Assembly: GCA_017544725.1 (NCBI GenBank)
Contig: JAFYDR010000346.1
Location: forward strand, 1-33,435
Length of the DNA: 33,435 bases
Origin: Kiritimatiellia bacterium
GTDB taxonomy: Bacteria; Verrucomicrobiota; Kiritimatiellia; RFP12; UBA1067
Reading direction: 5' to 3'
Shown: one piece after another, positions 16,717 through 26,262 of the stretch
Layout of the letters: the number at the start of each line of letters is the position of its first letter
Position numbering within the stretch: position 1 is the first letter of the stretch
Translations under genes and position numbers: made by a program
The notes under the pieces: model-generated
Seen by the model: only the letters and a program-made list of their open reading frames with translations
The model's database searches: none
What the model was told of the DNA's origin: nothing

Positions 16717-16832
16717 GGGAATCTCTCTAAATAGAAGAGAACTATTTTGACAAACTTACCAGCAAAAATCAAGGATAGAAAAGAGAGTTTTGGGCTCGGG
16801 CGCATCTGCGTTTTTCGCCAGCAGTTTTGGTT

Positions 16833-16870
16833 TTGCCTCAGTTGTTCTGGTTGCCTGTATTGCCTGCTTG
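16833..16870. repeat. Degenerate TTG-phased 9-bp repeat
   Basis: TTG occurs at 16833, 16842, 16851 and 16860 and again at 16868, giving units such as TTGCCTCAG, TTGTTCTGG, TTGCCTGTA and TTGCCTGC. The final spacing is eight. It is unrelated in sequence to the other 9-bp arrays. Confidence 0.55.
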
Positions 16871-16920
16871 TCTGCCCCACGCATAGTCCGCCAAGCCGCG
16901 ACGAAATTCTGACCACAAAA

Positions 16921-16947
16921 CTTCGTGTGCTTCGTGAACTTTGCGTG
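16921..16947. repeat. Three 9-bp units CTTCGTGTG/CTTCGTGAA/CTTTGCGTG
   Basis: Three adjacent 9-mers share the pattern CTTYGYGNN. Related units CTTTGTGGA and CTTTGCGTT occur at 25982-25999, where a third 9-mer CTCGTTTGC follows. Confidence 0.7.
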
Positions 16948-17026
16948 AGCTATCTATTTACATATTGCCTTAAGATGGGTGAATTACGCAGATGCGTTCG
17001 CGCACCGCCCACTCTCGCAAAATGGA

Positions 17027-17055
17027 TTGACAACCTTTCGCCGAGCGTCGATAAT
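17027..17055 (+). promoter_or_regulatory. Candidate promoter of the calcium-repeat/RHS chain
   Basis: A perfect TTGACA (17027-17032) and GATAAT (17050-17055, five of six consensus positions) are spaced by exactly 17 bases. The first start codon is at 17199, implying a leader of about 135 nucleotides that includes a strong hairpin. Confidence 0.65.
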
Positions 17056-17088
17056 GGAAGCGTTTTCCGATGATGCCGAGCATTGCGC

Positions 17089-17123
17089 GGGAACGGGCAT
17101 CCGAGCGGAAATCGCCCGTTCCC
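17089..17123 (+). promoter_or_regulatory. Stable 10-bp hairpin in the 5' leader
   Basis: GGGAACGGGC (17089-17098) and GCCCGTTCCC (17114-17123) are exact complements around a 15-base loop, roughly 25 nucleotides into the predicted transcript. It leaves the ribosome site AGGAAG before 17199 free. It matches no riboswitch class that I recognise and could be a regulatory or stabilising element, or another intergenic palindrome. Confidence 0.5.
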
Positions 17124-17198
17124 TGTGAGGTTCCTGTTATGTCCGGGGGACGGGAAACGACTTTACGCGGGATTCGATTTTGAGCAGGAAGTTTACGG

Positions 17199-19061
17199 AT
17201 GATTGACTTGATTGCCCAGTCTGCACGGCGGGTCATAGATATGCTGACACCGTTGCTGGTCGGCATGACGGCGGCCTTCTTTGTCCTGTGGCTCGCCTCG
17301 CTCTGCCGCAGAGCCGCTCCGCTCGCGAAGGGGACCGCGTGGTTCCGCGACCTCACCCCGCTGCGGAAACTCGCGCTCCTTGCCGCAGCCAGCCTTTTCA
17401 CTCTGTGGGGAGGCTCGAAGGACGGCGTCCTCTCGCCGCCCTCCCCCCCGAACGGTGTCCCGACGTCCCCGCCGCGGCTCCCCTGCGCCGTCCAGCTGCG
17501 GACGCTGCCAGAAGAGGTCTCGACGAACGCGCTCGCCATCACGGGGTTCGGGATCGAACTGACGAATCTGACGGCGTATTTTGAAACGCGATGGGCGAGC
17601 AACCTTTTCGACTACACCGACTCCAGCGATTTCTGTCTCTTCGCGTCCACGAACCCTCTGGAGAGGCGTTGGGTCCCGCTCGGCGTTTTCACCATGCCGA
17701 CCGACACGAACTTCTGCGCCTTTACCGTCGCCACGAACAGCCTGGACACGGCGGCGATTCCCTGGTTTCTCGATACGTTCAACGGCGCAGGATTCTACCG
17801 CTTCGGCATCGACTTCGATTCAGACGGCGACGGTCTGACCGACGCCTGCGAGCGCTACTGGACGCTGACCGACCCTGAATCTGCGGACACGGACGGGGAC
17901 GGGATGCCGGATTTGTGGGAATACTGGAATGGGTTGAATCCGTTGGCGGATGACAGTGGCTACGATCCAGACGGCGATGGACTCACCAACATTTCGGAGT
18001 ACAGACTGGGAACGGACACACAAAGGAGCGATACGGACGACGATGGATTGCTGGATTGCCAGGAGGCACCAGGCATAGTTGCCGGGGTGGCGGAGAACTG
18101 GATGGATACATCGCACGGGGTGAGTCTGCTCTCGATGCTGCCTGTCTCGAAATGGGACAAGGGAACCGTTACGATCCCGCTTCCATTCCCCTTGTCAATG
18201 CTTGGAAAAACCTGCACAAATATCACCGTCTGTGTGGACGGGTGGGTCGCACTCGTATCCCCCGGAGAGATACCTCCATCCACCGCATTCAACACCTCCT
18301 ACAATTTCGAGACGCATTCCATGTCAGGGGCGCATCTGCTTGTCGCCGGATACTGGGATGACCTCAAGGCATGCGAGGATACGAACAGCGATATCATATT
18401 TGCTGAAGTTCATGATGGGAGGAATCGCCTCTGCGTGGTCGAGTATCGGAACGTGCCGCTGTATGCGAGGAAGGAAAGTCTTCTTACGTTTCAGGTGGTT
18501 TTTCGAGAGGATGCACCATCTCGTGTTTCGGTCCGGTTCCTTCAAGCGGATGGGATTGCAGATGGAAGAACTGCTGGTTTGGCGGTACAGACCGAAGGTG
18601 GCGGAACGAATCTAGTGTATTCATACAAGACAAGTGGTTCGGTTTATTCTGGACTCTGCCTTACATACGATGTCGAACCATACACTTCGCCCATCGCTTC
18701 CGACACGGACGGGGACGGGGTTGCGGACGGTGACGAGCTTTTGGTTTACGGGACTGATCCCCAGAGTCCCGACACGGACGGGGACGGGATTGCGGACGGT
18801 GACGAGCTTTTGGTTTACGGGACCGATCCCCAGAACCTTGACACAGACGGGGACGGGATTTCGGACAGCGACGAAATCCTGTTCTGCGGAACGGATCCAT
18901 CCGTGTTTGACGATCCCGTGTCCGACACGGACGGGGACGGAATTCCCGACCTAATAGAGCTTTACATGTTGGGAAGCGATCCAGGGAATCAGCAGAGTCC
19001 CTTGCGGACTCCAACTCCGTTGCTGTTCCTGTTCCCGTCCGAGGGGGAGGTCTTGCCATGA
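17199..19061 (+). CDS. Membrane-anchored protein with DxDxDG calcium-binding (thrombospondin type 3-like) repeats
   Basis: The 620-residue protein starts with two hydrophobic segments (about 14-36 and 58-75) that could anchor or export it. DxDxDG loops typical of TSP3/EF-hand-like calcium sites follow in two clusters: about 207-290 ([36 protein letters not shown]) and about 500-600 (DTDGDGVAD, two DTDGDGI loops, and DTDGDGIPD). Between them is a beta-rich domain of about 190 residues ([25 protein letters not shown]) loosely like nidogen-type extracellular domains. AGGAAG lies seven bases before the ATG. Such proteins are usually at the cell surface and adhesive or structural. It overlaps the RHS gene by ATGA, so the two are co-translated and may act together on the surface; that link is inference. 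Confidence 0.8.
   Translation: MIDLIAQSARRVIDMLTPLLVGMTAAFFVLWLASLCRRAAPLAKGTAWFRDLTPLRKLALLAAASLFTLWGGSKDGVLSPPSPPNGVPTSPPRLPCAVQLRTLPEEVSTNALAITGFGIELTNLTAYFETRWASNLFDYTDSSDFCLFASTNPLERRWVPLGVFTMPTDTNFCAFTVATNSLDTAAIPWFLDTFNGAGFYRFGIDFDSDGDGLTDACERYWTLTDPESADTDGDGMPDLWEYWNGLNPLADDSGYDPDGDGLTNISEYRLGTDTQRSDTDDDGLLDCQEAPGIVAGVAENWMDTSHGVSLLSMLPVSKWDKGTVTIPLPFPLSMLGKTCTNITVCVDGWVALVSPGEIPPSTAFNTSYNFETHSMSGAHLLVAGYWDDLKACEDTNSDIIFAEVHDGRNRLCVVEYRNVPLYARKESLLTFQVVFREDAPSRVSVRFLQADGIADGRTAGLAVQTEGGGTNLVYSYKTSGSVYSGLCLTYDVEPYTSPIASDTDGDGVADGDELLVYGTDPQSPDTDGDGIADGDELLVYGTDPQNLDTDGDGISDSDEILFCGTDPSVFDDPVSDTDGDGIPDLIELYMLGSDPGNQQSPLRTPTPLLFLFPSEGEVLP
18702..18908 (+). repeat. Tandem 69-bp in-gene repeat (calcium loops)
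   Basis: Units begin at 18702, 18771 and 18840, each encoding 23 residues of the form [20 protein letters not shown] plus three. The first two copies are almost identical at DNA level and the third has diverged. This indicates recent duplication and scope for copy-number change. Confidence 0.8.
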
Positions 19062-22000
19062 TGATCAAACCTTGTACTCTGTTGTTGTTCCCGATTTCTG
19101 CCGCCACGCTTTTTGCCGGTGTTCGGTGGAATGGACCTGTCCCCAAACGCGGGTTCGCCCGTACTGCGCCGACGGGCGACTTCACGACAGCCGCCGTCCG
19201 AGAGGCGGGCGAACACGGCGGTGCGCTCACCCCGACAACGGAGGAACCCTCCGCCTTTACGCAGGAGGGGAACGAGGCGTTCGGCGTGTGCATGACGCTT
19301 TGGAACCGCCACGAGTGGAAGGCCGCGAAAGATGCGATGGAGGCGTTCGCCGCGTCCCGCCCTGACGACCCCTGGCGGGGTGAGGCGGAGCTTCACGTGG
19401 CGTGTTACCACAAGTTTCGCGGCGAGTACGCGGAGGCGGAACGGATACTCGTCCCGCTGTTCGAAAGGAACAGGAACAATCCGGTCGGGCGCAAGGCCCT
19501 CGTCCGCCTCTCGCACCTCTACTACGAGACTTTCCGCTACCAGGCGGCGGATGAGGTGCTTTGCCAGCTCTTCTCCATGAACCCTACTGAAAACGAGAAG
19601 TCATTCGCGCTCAATTGGCTGCCCCATGTCCGGCAGTCACGGCTGTCGGCGGCGAATGCCCGCGACTGCGGTCCCCGCGCGTTCGCTTTCGCGGCGTGGC
19701 TGACATCCCGCCTGCCACGAGTTTCCGCCGACGTTGAGAACGTGGTCGCGCCGCCGTGTCTCCCGCCATCGTCTCCCGATTCCGTCGAGGCTGAATTCAC
19801 ATGGGCGGCCATGAAACCGGGTGCGGAAGGCGCAGGCGTTTCCCTCGCGGGGATGCGCACCCTGCTGGATGGTAACGGATGGACTGTTGCGGTCAGGCGC
19901 ATTTCCTATGCCGAACTTTGCGCGATGGTTTCAGACGATTTTCCCGCCGTACTCTGCATCCCCGCGCCGGACTCCCCCCTGTTTTCCCCTGATGCCGCAG
20001 TGCGTCGCTCCGTCGCGGCACTCCGCGACGGGGATTCCCGTCTCGCGGGGAAAACCGGAGACTGCGACGCGGGACACTATGCCGTTCTTGTCAAGGCGAC
20101 GGAACGCAACGCCTGGTTCTATGACCCGGAGAACGGGCTTGTCCAGCAAGACACGCTCGCACTTAAAGACCACTGGCTGCGCGGGGCTGCGCAAGGACTT
20201 GCCGCATTCCTGTCGCCCAAGGGGAAGGAAAATTCCCACGCACTTGCGGGAACCGCAGTCACGTCGGAGGAGGAATCCGCCTTTGTCGGCGGATGTTGCG
20301 GCCATGCGGTGAACAACAACGACACCGGTTGTCCTCACGATGGATCCCCGGACGGGAGCGTGGGTGGATGCCGTTCTTGCCGCGGGATGCCCGAACACAG
20401 CGTCAATACCCTCAACATGAACTATCTTGTGACGGACACGCCGATCTGGTCATCCGTCCCAGGCGGCCCGGACCTCGACCTGACACTCACCTACAACAAC
20501 CGCGAGTCCCAGTACGCGCGCTATCCCGTGGAGGGGGTTCAGGACTCGCCCTTCGGCTACCGCTGGTCTTCGGCATACGACGCCTCCTACGCGCTCGATC
20601 CCGCATCCAACATCCTGGTCCGCTTCCCGAACGGCGGCGACGCCTACTTCGACCGGCTGGCGGACGGAACATACGCGCCCCGCGACACCCGTCAGGAGAG
20701 GAGTCTGGGACTTGAAGTCCTGCCGGATTGGTCGGTACTCGTCACGACCGGGCACGGGGACGCCCGCTGGCTTTTCCACTCCCTGACGAACGCCGCCATG
20801 CAGCAGACGCTGGCACGCATAGAGAACCGTTTCGGCGCGGGCACGGACATCATGCGGGATGAGGACGGACGGATTGTCCGTGTCACCTCCGACACGACCG
20901 GTGCGTCGCTTGAATACGCCTACGATGTGAACGGGAATGTGACCGGCGTCTGGGAACGGGCGGACGGTTCCGCGACCGGGCGCAGCGCGGCGTTTTCCTA
21001 CGAGATCACGAACGGTGTCTCCAGGCTCGCCTCCGTCACGGATGTGGGCGGCTACACGACGGTGTTCGAGTACGGTCAGCAGACTTACAACGTCTATTCC
21101 ACGAATGGGGTTGGTGTCGTCTCGGAAACGGAGAACGTCGTTTCGGATCATCACGTAACCGGCTACACGTGGCCGAACGGCGGACACTGGTCGTTCGAAC
21201 TCGTCCAGACGGGATACCTGAACTATTCCCAGCCCCTTCGCCTGACGGTGACCGATCCGGCCGGGGCTGAAACCGTGTACGATTTCTACTCATTCAGCGA
21301 ATACGGGACCGGGCCGATCGGGAAACGTGATCGTGACGGGAACACCTGGTTTTGGGCGGTTGATACGATCGGCGGGGCGGCACGGGGAAACTACGCGACT
21401 CTCGCGAACGACCGCTACTTGGCCCCCTACGTGAGAAGCGGGGAATACCTTGATTGGGTGCGTTACACGGATACGGGACACCGACGCCCGCTGCTGGCGA
21501 GAACGTTCACGGAGCCTGTTTCGGGACGGGTGGGGTACTGGATGCCGAAAACGTCCGACGAGTTTGACATGGCCGCTTCCGCACGGCTGGAACGGGCGTT
21601 CGCCTACATCGATCACGCGGACGGTTCCTGTTCAGTGACGGTGACGAACTTCGTATATGAACGGGCGACGGGCGGTATCGCGCTGACGGACTCCTGGACG
21701 GAGACCTTGGAGCTGGACGCGAACGAGGATCCCGTCCGGATGACAGACAGGAGTGGGCTTGAAGTCACCCTGGAAAGAACGAACCGCCTTGTCACGGCGA
21801 TTTCCGTTACGCCTCCCGGAGAATCCGGGAAGACGGTTTGGAGAGGAGAGTACGACAATCGCGGACTCCTTCTGTCGAGGACGGTGGACGAGGGACTTTC
21901 CGCCCGCATCTCCTATTCCTACGGCGCATCCGGGGAACTGCTCTCCGTCTCCTACCCGGACGGGACTTCCGAGAACTTTGCCTACGATCCCGTTTCCTAT

Positions 22001-24613
22001 TCCGTTACTTCTCGCACGGATACAGCCGGGCAAACCGTTCGTTTCGTTCGCGACGCGATGGGGCGCGTCCTGACGGTGATTTTCCCTGATGGGACGGTCT
22101 CCTCCAACCGCTACGGCTGCTGCGCAGCGGCAGCCGTGACAGACCGGCACGGCGTGACAGACCTCTTCGGGTATGATCCGGTCAAACGGCTGGAGACCGC
22201 CGTGCTGCCGTCATCGGCTCTCTCCGAAACCTGTCTGCGTTACGGTTACACGGGGGAGGGACATGTCAGTTCCTTCGGGTACGGCGCGTCGTTCACGAAC
22301 CTTGCCGTTCGCGGCTTCGGCTATCTCGCCACGAACGGCGTAACGCGCCTCGTCTCGCGCACGACGCCGCTTGGTAAGGAGACTGATACGTGGTATCATT
22401 CGTTCGCCGGTTTTCCGTCCCGCCATGCGGACGGGCACTTGGCGGTTACGGAATATGGATGGGATGAGGCGCGCGGACGTCTCCTTCATTCCTCATCGGC
22501 GAGCTTCCGCGCGGGGGCGGTCTCCGGTATACGGGACACTCTTTCTTACGACAATTCCTCCGATCTCCTGACAAATGTTGCGCGTATCGTCTCCGGCACA
22601 TCACTGTGGAACGAGGCCTATCAGTATGACAGCCGTTTCCGCCCGGACGGGACGGAGACGGTCATCAGCGGCATTCCCGGACTCGCGGGAGAGTTCCGGT
22701 ACTCCGTCGCTTATGCCCGCGACGAGCGGGGGCTGGTGACGAACCGGACGCTCTCTGTCGGGAACGCGGTGTACCTGACCTCTTACGGATACAATCCCGA
22801 CTTCCCTAGACTGGAGTCCGTGTCTGATCCGTTCGCGTCGGTTTTCTATGCGTATGACAGCTGCGGACGGCTGGTTTCCGAAACGCTCCGAAATGCATCG
22901 GGAACGTTTGCAACCGTGAGGACGCGATGTTATGACGCATATTCGCGCCTTTCCTCTCTTTCCATCTCCAACGCCGTCTCCCTCCTGCGAGGAGAAACCT
23001 ACGGATATGACATCGACCGCCTCACGTCCGTCACCGTCTCATCCGGAAACGGGAACGAGAGGGAAACCCGTTTCGCCTATGACTGGCAGGGACGTCTGCT
23101 TTCGGCAGACTATTACACCAACGGAATCTCAGTCCACCTCGAACGGTTCCGGTACGACGCGGCGGGCAACCTCACGGACCGCACCTCCACCCCACTCGCC
23201 GCGCCGCCAGACCTCCGTGCGGGCGGCGTATCCTTGCCTCCAAACGTGGATGACGAGGTTGCCCTGTATCGGCGGAACGCGGTGGTGACACCTGTCGGTG
23301 TCACGGCTTCCGCCAACGCCGTCACGCTTCCTCTCCATCCTGAAATCGCAGTGGAGAGACTGGGCGCGGACGGCTCCGTGTGGGCTTTACCGTTTGTCCC
23401 CGTCCTAGGCGGGACGAATGCGTTGAAGGCTCTTACGGTTCGCGTGCAGGAACCGAACTCCCTGCCTGACTACTCAACCGTCCAGTTTTCCGCGAACCGT
23501 GCGGAGACGGAGTTGCTGTATGACGGGGCAGGCAATCTCCTGAACCTCCCTGGCGGTCTGGAGCTGGACTATGACGCGGACGGCAACCTTGCCACCGTCT
23601 GCTCGAACGGCACCGTCGTCACCGCGTGCTGGTACGACAGCCACGGGCGGCGGATCGCGAAGCGCGAGGGCGGGGTGCTGACGCTCTACCTCTGGGACGG
23701 CATGTCGGTCATCGGGACGGCGGACGCGGAGGGGAACCTGCGCGAGTGCTACACGCGGGGGATCGGCGTCGCGGGCGACGTCGGCTCGCTCGCCGCCGAG
23801 ACGCGCCTCGGCGGGGGAGGCGCGGCGACGGTGTTCTTGCATCCGGACTGGCGCGGGGACGTGGTCCTGGCGACGGACACCGCCGGGAACGCGGTCGCGG
23901 AATACGGGTACTCAGCCTACGGCGAGCCGCTCGCTCCGAGCGCGGCGAACGCGTACGCGCCCCGCTTCGGGTTCTCGTCCAAGGAGCGCGACGCGTCGGG
24001 GCTTGTCTATTACGGCTTCCGCTACGCGTCCCCGGAACTCTGCCGCTGGACCGCACCCGACCCCATCCGCGAGTCCGGCGGCCTCAACCTCTACGCATTC
24101 TGCGGGAACAACCCGATTCAACAAATTGACACGCTCGGTTTGACATATTGGAGCAATATCAAATTTTTGTTCGGGTGGTTGTTTTGTTTAATAGATTCCG
24201 ACAGAATATATGCAAATCCTGACGGGGGAGATGTTCCGCAAGATTCCGAACTGGGTGAAATGATGAGGTCCCGTCCCGCTTGGGAGCTTCGCTATACCTT
24301 TGCTACCAACCACTGCCAGTCGATTCCTAATTTTACCTATCAGACATTTAAGGCGGCCATCGATACCGTGATCAATCCATATACGGCTGATTGGGGAAGT
24401 ACAGCGGCACAGGTCGGTGGATTTGACGGCGCGACCGCGATCAACAACGGGGATGGGACTGTAACATACACCATTCCGAACACGGCGGGAACACGGTCGT
24501 TTTTTTACCATATTCTGTCTGATCGTACATCCAGGCACGGACCGATGCGTTCGGTTCGCCAAACATTTACTTGGACTGAATCCTTGTCGCGAAGACCGGG
24601 CGGGAGGAAATAG
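19058..24613 (+). CDS. Giant exported TPR / C39-like peptidase / RHS-repeat fusion with variable C-terminus
   Basis: This is 1851 residues. A signal peptide (1-21) precedes TPR-like helices (about 65-185). A papain-fold C39-like peptidase domain follows, with Cys204 in ARDCGPRAF, His340 in GHYAVLV and Asp356 in FYDPENG, so the catalytic triad looks intact. A Cys/His cluster (Cys413, Cys414, His416, Cys425, His427, Cys438, Cys441, His447) precedes a long YD/RHS repeat region (about 460-1640), which in known RHS proteins forms a cocoon. The RHS core ends in [19 protein letters not shown] and [19 protein letters not shown] (about 1665-1685). About 160 residues of unrelated tail follow (1693-1851). 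At the tail boundary base composition drops sharply, as in swappable RHS C-termini. GGGAGG precedes the start; Met2 is equally possible. Toxin function of the tail is inferred from position only. Confidence 0.88.
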   Translation: MMIKPCTLLLFPISAATLFAGVRWNGPVPKRGFARTAPTGDFTTAAVREAGEHGGALTPTTEEPSAFTQEGNEAFGVCMTLWNRHEWKAAKDAMEAFAASRPDDPWRGEAELHVACYHKFRGEYAEAERILVPLFERNRNNPVGRKALVRLSHLYYETFRYQAADEVLCQLFSMNPTENEKSFALNWLPHVRQSRLSAANARDCGPRAFAFAAWLTSRLPRVSADVENVVAPPCLPPSSPDSVEAEFTWAAMKPGAEGAGVSLAGMRTLLDGNGWTVAVRRISYAELCAMVSDDFPAVLCIPAPDSPLFSPDAAVRRSVAALRDGDSRLAGKTGDCDAGHYAVLVKATERNAWFYDPENGLVQQDTLALKDHWLRGAAQGLAAFLSPKGKENSHALAGTAVTSEEESAFVGGCCGHAVNNNDTGCPHDGSPDGSVGGCRSCRGMPEHSVNTLNMNYLVTDTPIWSSVPGGPDLDLTLTYNNRESQYARYPVEGVQDSPFGYRWSSAYDASYALDPASNILVRFPNGGDAYFDRLADGTYAPRDTRQERSLGLEVLPDWSVLVTTGHGDARWLFHSLTNAAMQQTLARIENRFGAGTDIMRDEDGRIVRVTSDTTGASLEYAYDVNGNVTGVWERADGSATGRSAAFSYEITNGVSRLASVTDVGGYTTVFEYGQQTYNVYSTNGVGVVSETENVVSDHHVTGYTWPNGGHWSFELVQTGYLNYSQPLRLTVTDPAGAETVYDFYSFSEYGTGPIGKRDRDGNTWFWAVDTIGGAARGNYATLANDRYLAPYVRSGEYLDWVRYTDTGHRRPLLARTFTEPVSGRVGYWMPKTSDEFDMAASARLERAFAYIDHADGSCSVTVTNFVYERATGGIALTDSWTETLELDANEDPVRMTDRSGLEVTLERTNRLVTAISVTPPGESGKTVWRGEYDNRGLLLSRTVDEGLSARISYSYGASGELLSVSYPDGTSENFAYDPVSYSVTSRTDTAGQTVRFVRDAMGRVLTVIFPDGTVSSNRYGCCAAAAVTDRHGVTDLFGYDPVKRLETAVLPSSALSETCLRYGYTGEGHVSSFGYGASFTNLAVRGFGYLATNGVTRLVSRTTPLGKETDTWYHSFAGFPSRHADGHLAVTEYGWDEARGRLLHSSSASFRAGAVSGIRDTLSYDNSSDLLTNVARIVSGTSLWNEAYQYDSRFRPDGTETVISGIPGLAGEFRYSVAYARDERGLVTNRTLSVGNAVYLTSYGYNPDFPRLESVSDPFASVFYAYDSCGRLVSETLRNASGTFATVRTRCYDAYSRLSSLSISNAVSLLRGETYGYDIDRLTSVTVSSGNGNERETRFAYDWQGRLLSADYYTNGISVHLERFRYDAAGNLTDRTSTPLAAPPDLRAGGVSLPPNVDDEVALYRRNAVVTPVGVTASANAVTLPLHPEIAVERLGADGSVWALPFVPVLGGTNALKALTVRVQEPNSLPDYSTVQFSANRAETELLYDGAGNLLNLPGGLELDYDADGNLATVCSNGTVVTACWYDSHGRRIAKREGGVLTLYLWDGMSVIGTADAEGNLRECYTRGIGVAGDVGSLAAETRLGGGGAATVFLHPDWRGDVVLATDTAGNAVAEYGYSAYGEPLAPSAANAYAPRFGFSSKERDASGLVYYGFRYASPELCRWTAPDPIRESGGLNLYAFCGNNPIQQIDTLGLTYWSNIKFLFGWLFCLIDSDRIYANPDGGDVPQDSELGEMMRSRPAWELRYTFATNHCQSIPNFTYQTFKAAIDTVINPYTADWGSTAAQVGGFDGATAINNGDGTVTYTIPNTAGTRSFFYHILSDRTSRHGPMRSVRQTFTWTESLSRRPGGRK

Positions 24614-24616
24614 GGA

Positions 24617-25156
24617 ATGCTTACCGCGGGAAAAAACAGGCAGCGCTCCGGCAACAAGAAATTTTTGGGTTGCTGCCTTGCTTCTTTTGTGAGGCTTGTG
24701 GTTTACGGGGCGCTCGCCCTCTTTCTGCTTTGGCTTGCGGCGTTCCTTATTCTTACCGACGCGACATCCCCGTTTGATGTTCAAAAACTTTATGGCGTGT
24801 ACCGGGCGGAATTGGGCGATATCCGGAAAGAACTCGTCCTCTCAAAGGATATGACCTACAAGAAAACGATCTGGTACGGCGGTATCGGGACAAACTGGGA
24901 ATCAGGCACTTGGGGATTTATTCCCGACAATCGGGAACTTCATCTGCGGATGACCAATCGCCATGTGGTTGTCTGCTCCAGGTGGAATCCAGGAAATGTG
25001 CCCCGTGAATTCGAATGGAGGGAATACACTGGAGGGTTCGCATGGGTATATGAAGCGACCTCTTTCCCGTTCGGACTGATATGTATCGATTTCGCGTTCG
25101 GCGAACAGGAGATGGGATACTGGAAAATGCGAACCGATGGAAAAAAGGGGGAATGA
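24617..25156 (+). CDS. Small single-TM protein placed as a candidate RHS-tail immunity protein
   Basis: The 179-residue protein starts three bases after the RHS stop, with AGGAAATAGGGA as ribosome site spanning the junction. It has a basic N-terminus, one transmembrane helix (about 24-46, VRLVVYGALALFLLWLAAFLIL) and a 130-residue outer domain rich in Trp, Tyr and beta-prone segments (LYGVYRAELGD, SGTWGFIPDNRELHLR). That domain is faintly lipocalin-like. No family is recognised. In polymorphic toxin systems the gene directly after an RHS toxin normally encodes its immunity protein, and an envelope-anchored one suits a toxin acting outside the cytoplasm. That role is positional inference; a structural accessory protein is the alternative. 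Its base composition is AT-richer, like the RHS tail, supporting joint acquisition. Confidence 0.65.
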   Translation: MLTAGKNRQRSGNKKFLGCCLASFVRLVVYGALALFLLWLAAFLILTDATSPFDVQKLYGVYRAELGDIRKELVLSKDMTYKKTIWYGGIGTNWESGTWGFIPDNRELHLRMTNRHVVVCSRWNPGNVPREFEWREYTGGFAWVYEATSFPFGLICIDFAFGEQEMGYWKMRTDGKKGE

Positions 25157-25350
25157 CGGGAAAATTCCATGTGGAGGACGATTCCTCTTTTAAGGATTTT
25201 CTGGGGAGCTTTCTGTGCGATGTAAGAAATGCGGATACATTGAGAGTTTTCATAACAATACGAAGAGGGATGAATGCGAAAAACGGTAAGTCATCCAATG
25301 TCAGGTCATCACGATTTGCAAATGTGCATGATAGTCCATATGATGTTTAA
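25153..25350 (+). CDS. Possible 65-codon ORF coupled by ATGA overlap
   Basis: An ATG at 25153 overlaps the stop of the preceding gene (ATGA) and has AAAAAAGGGGG directly upstream, a good ribosome site. The ORF encodes 65 residues beginning MTGKFHVEDDSSFKDFLGSF and ends at a TAA (25348-25350) that overlaps the most likely DUF1573 start codons (25340 and 25343). No family is recognised and no membrane segment is seen; the second half is basic and low in hydrophobics. It could be a genuine small gene or the remains of an earlier immunity gene. Confidence 0.35.
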   Translation: MTGKFHVEDDSSFKDFLGSFLCDVRNADTLRVFITIRRGMNAKNGKSSNVRSSRFANVHDSPYDV

Positions 25351-25756
25351 GTTTTTGGCTTCCTTGATCTTGTTTCCGATGTTTGCTTTTGGTGTTCTCC
25401 GGGTCGTCGGGAACGCGGGGGAGTGGCTGGGCGAGTTCCCGGCGGGGGAAAGCCGCGAGGCGGTGTTCACGCTGCGGAACGACGGCGCGGGAACGGAACG
25501 GATCCGCGCGCTGTCGCGCTCGTGCGACTGCGCGGAGGTCTCCGCATCGACCAACGCCGTCGCGCCGGGCGCGTCCGTCACCGTGACGGTACGGACACTT
25601 CCGCGGAAAGAGCCGGGACCGTTCAGCGTCTCCGTGTACGTCGTGACCTTCTCCCGCGATCCCGCCTCCCGCGTCATCAAGCTTGCCGTGACAGGCAAGG
25701 CTGTTGACGCAAAAACCGAATCGGCTTGCAACGGGCGGGGAGAAGTGGCAGAATAG
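25340..25756 (+). CDS. Exported DUF1573-like protein
   Basis: From the ATG at 25340 the protein is 138 residues with a signal peptide MMFKFLASLILFPMFAFG. The frame is open back to an ATG at 25274 that has AGAGGG upstream, so a 160-residue form is possible. The shorter start is favoured by the clean signal peptide and by its overlap with the TAA at 25348. The mature part is an Ig-like beta sandwich of the DUF1573 kind: FTLRNDGAGTERIRAL, a SCDCAEV motif where the family has SCGC, and VAPGASVTVTV. DUF1573 proteins are common exported proteins of Bacteroidota and PVC bacteria with unknown role. It closes the RHS chain. Confidence 0.7.
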   Translation: MMFKFLASLILFPMFAFGVLRVVGNAGEWLGEFPAGESREAVFTLRNDGAGTERIRALSRSCDCAEVSASTNAVAPGASVTVTVRTLPRKEPGPFSVSVYVVTFSRDPASRVIKLAVTGKAVDAKTESACNGRGEVAE

Positions 25757-25800
25757 TTGCCGTCAATGAGAAATTCTTCTGTTGGGAGATCTCAAAAACC

Positions 25801-25827
25801 ACGGAATACACGGAACTCACGGAATGG
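25801..25827. repeat. Three 9-bp units ACGGAATAC/ACGGAACTC/ACGGAATGG
   Basis: The three 9-mers are adjacent and in exact register, within AT-rich sequence just after the DUF1573 gene. Confidence 0.75.
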
Positions 25828-25981
25828 TTTGGCTCTTCAAAGATTTCTGTGGAAGCTTTCCACATTTTTCTTGGACGAACCGTGTTTTTAGCCACAAAGA
25901 TTGTGAAAACAGCCAACAACCAACAGCCAATGGATAATGGATCCTGATTATTTCAACAATTCCACAATTACCATACTCATT

Positions 25982-26008
25982 CTTTGTGGACTTTGCGTTC
26001 TCGTTTGC
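25982..26008. repeat. 9-bp units CTTTGTGGA/CTTTGCGTT/CTCGTTTGC
   Basis: Three adjacent 9-mers are related to the CTTCGTGTG array at 16921-16947; the third has diverged most. Confidence 0.6.
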
Positions 26009-26034
26009 GCCATGCGGCCTGGCTTGGGACATCA

Positions 26035-26099
26035 GCTTAACACGCTTATCCAGCTTTACCAGCGGGGCGCTTCGCGCCAGCTTGGTAAGCGTGTTAAGC
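26035..26099. repeat. Composite palindrome with 20-bp arms and inner hairpin
   Basis: The left arm GCTTAACACGCTTATCCAGC (26035-26054) pairs with GCTTGGTAAGCGTGTTAAGC (26080-26099), with about two mismatches. Inside is the hairpin GGCGC-TTC-GCGCC (26066-26078). The core GGGGCGCTTCGCGCCAGCT is repeated exactly at 33241-33259. Two more GTGTTAAGCCGGGTAAGC-type units follow to about 26120. Confidence 0.8.
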
Positions 26100-26247
26100 C
26101 GGGTAAGCGTGTTAAGCCGGGGGAAGTTGTGAGGCGGGGAAGAAACATAAAGGACGGAAATGACAAAAGGGACGAGTGATCGCGGTCTAGCACGACTGGC
26201 GGCGTCAACTCTACTTTTCAGCTTCTCAGCCTTTCAGATTTTCAGCT

Positions 26248-26262
26248 GGCGGCTTTGCCGCC
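26248..26262. repeat. GGCGGC-TTT-GCCGCC hairpin
   Basis: A perfect six-pair stem with a three-base loop, preceded by CAGCT. It is the inverse of the GGCGGC-AAA-GCCGCC copy at 12446-12460 and related to the longer stem at 33190-33211. Confidence 0.7.

Larger units (their letters stand above)
16717..17026. other. Divergent intergenic region between ftsK and the calcium-repeat gene
   Basis: No gene is supported. It must hold the ftsK promoter (minus strand), not confidently located. It contains a TTG-phased 9-bp pattern (16833-16870) and three CTTCGTGTG-like units (16921-16947), and ends at the candidate promoter of the downstream plus-strand chain. Confidence 0.55.

Noticed and set aside
15451..16734. 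427-codon plus-strand open frame antisense to ftsK
   Set aside because: It mirrors the charged FtsK linker and membrane region; the hydrophobic runs are the complement of the low-complexity coding sequence.
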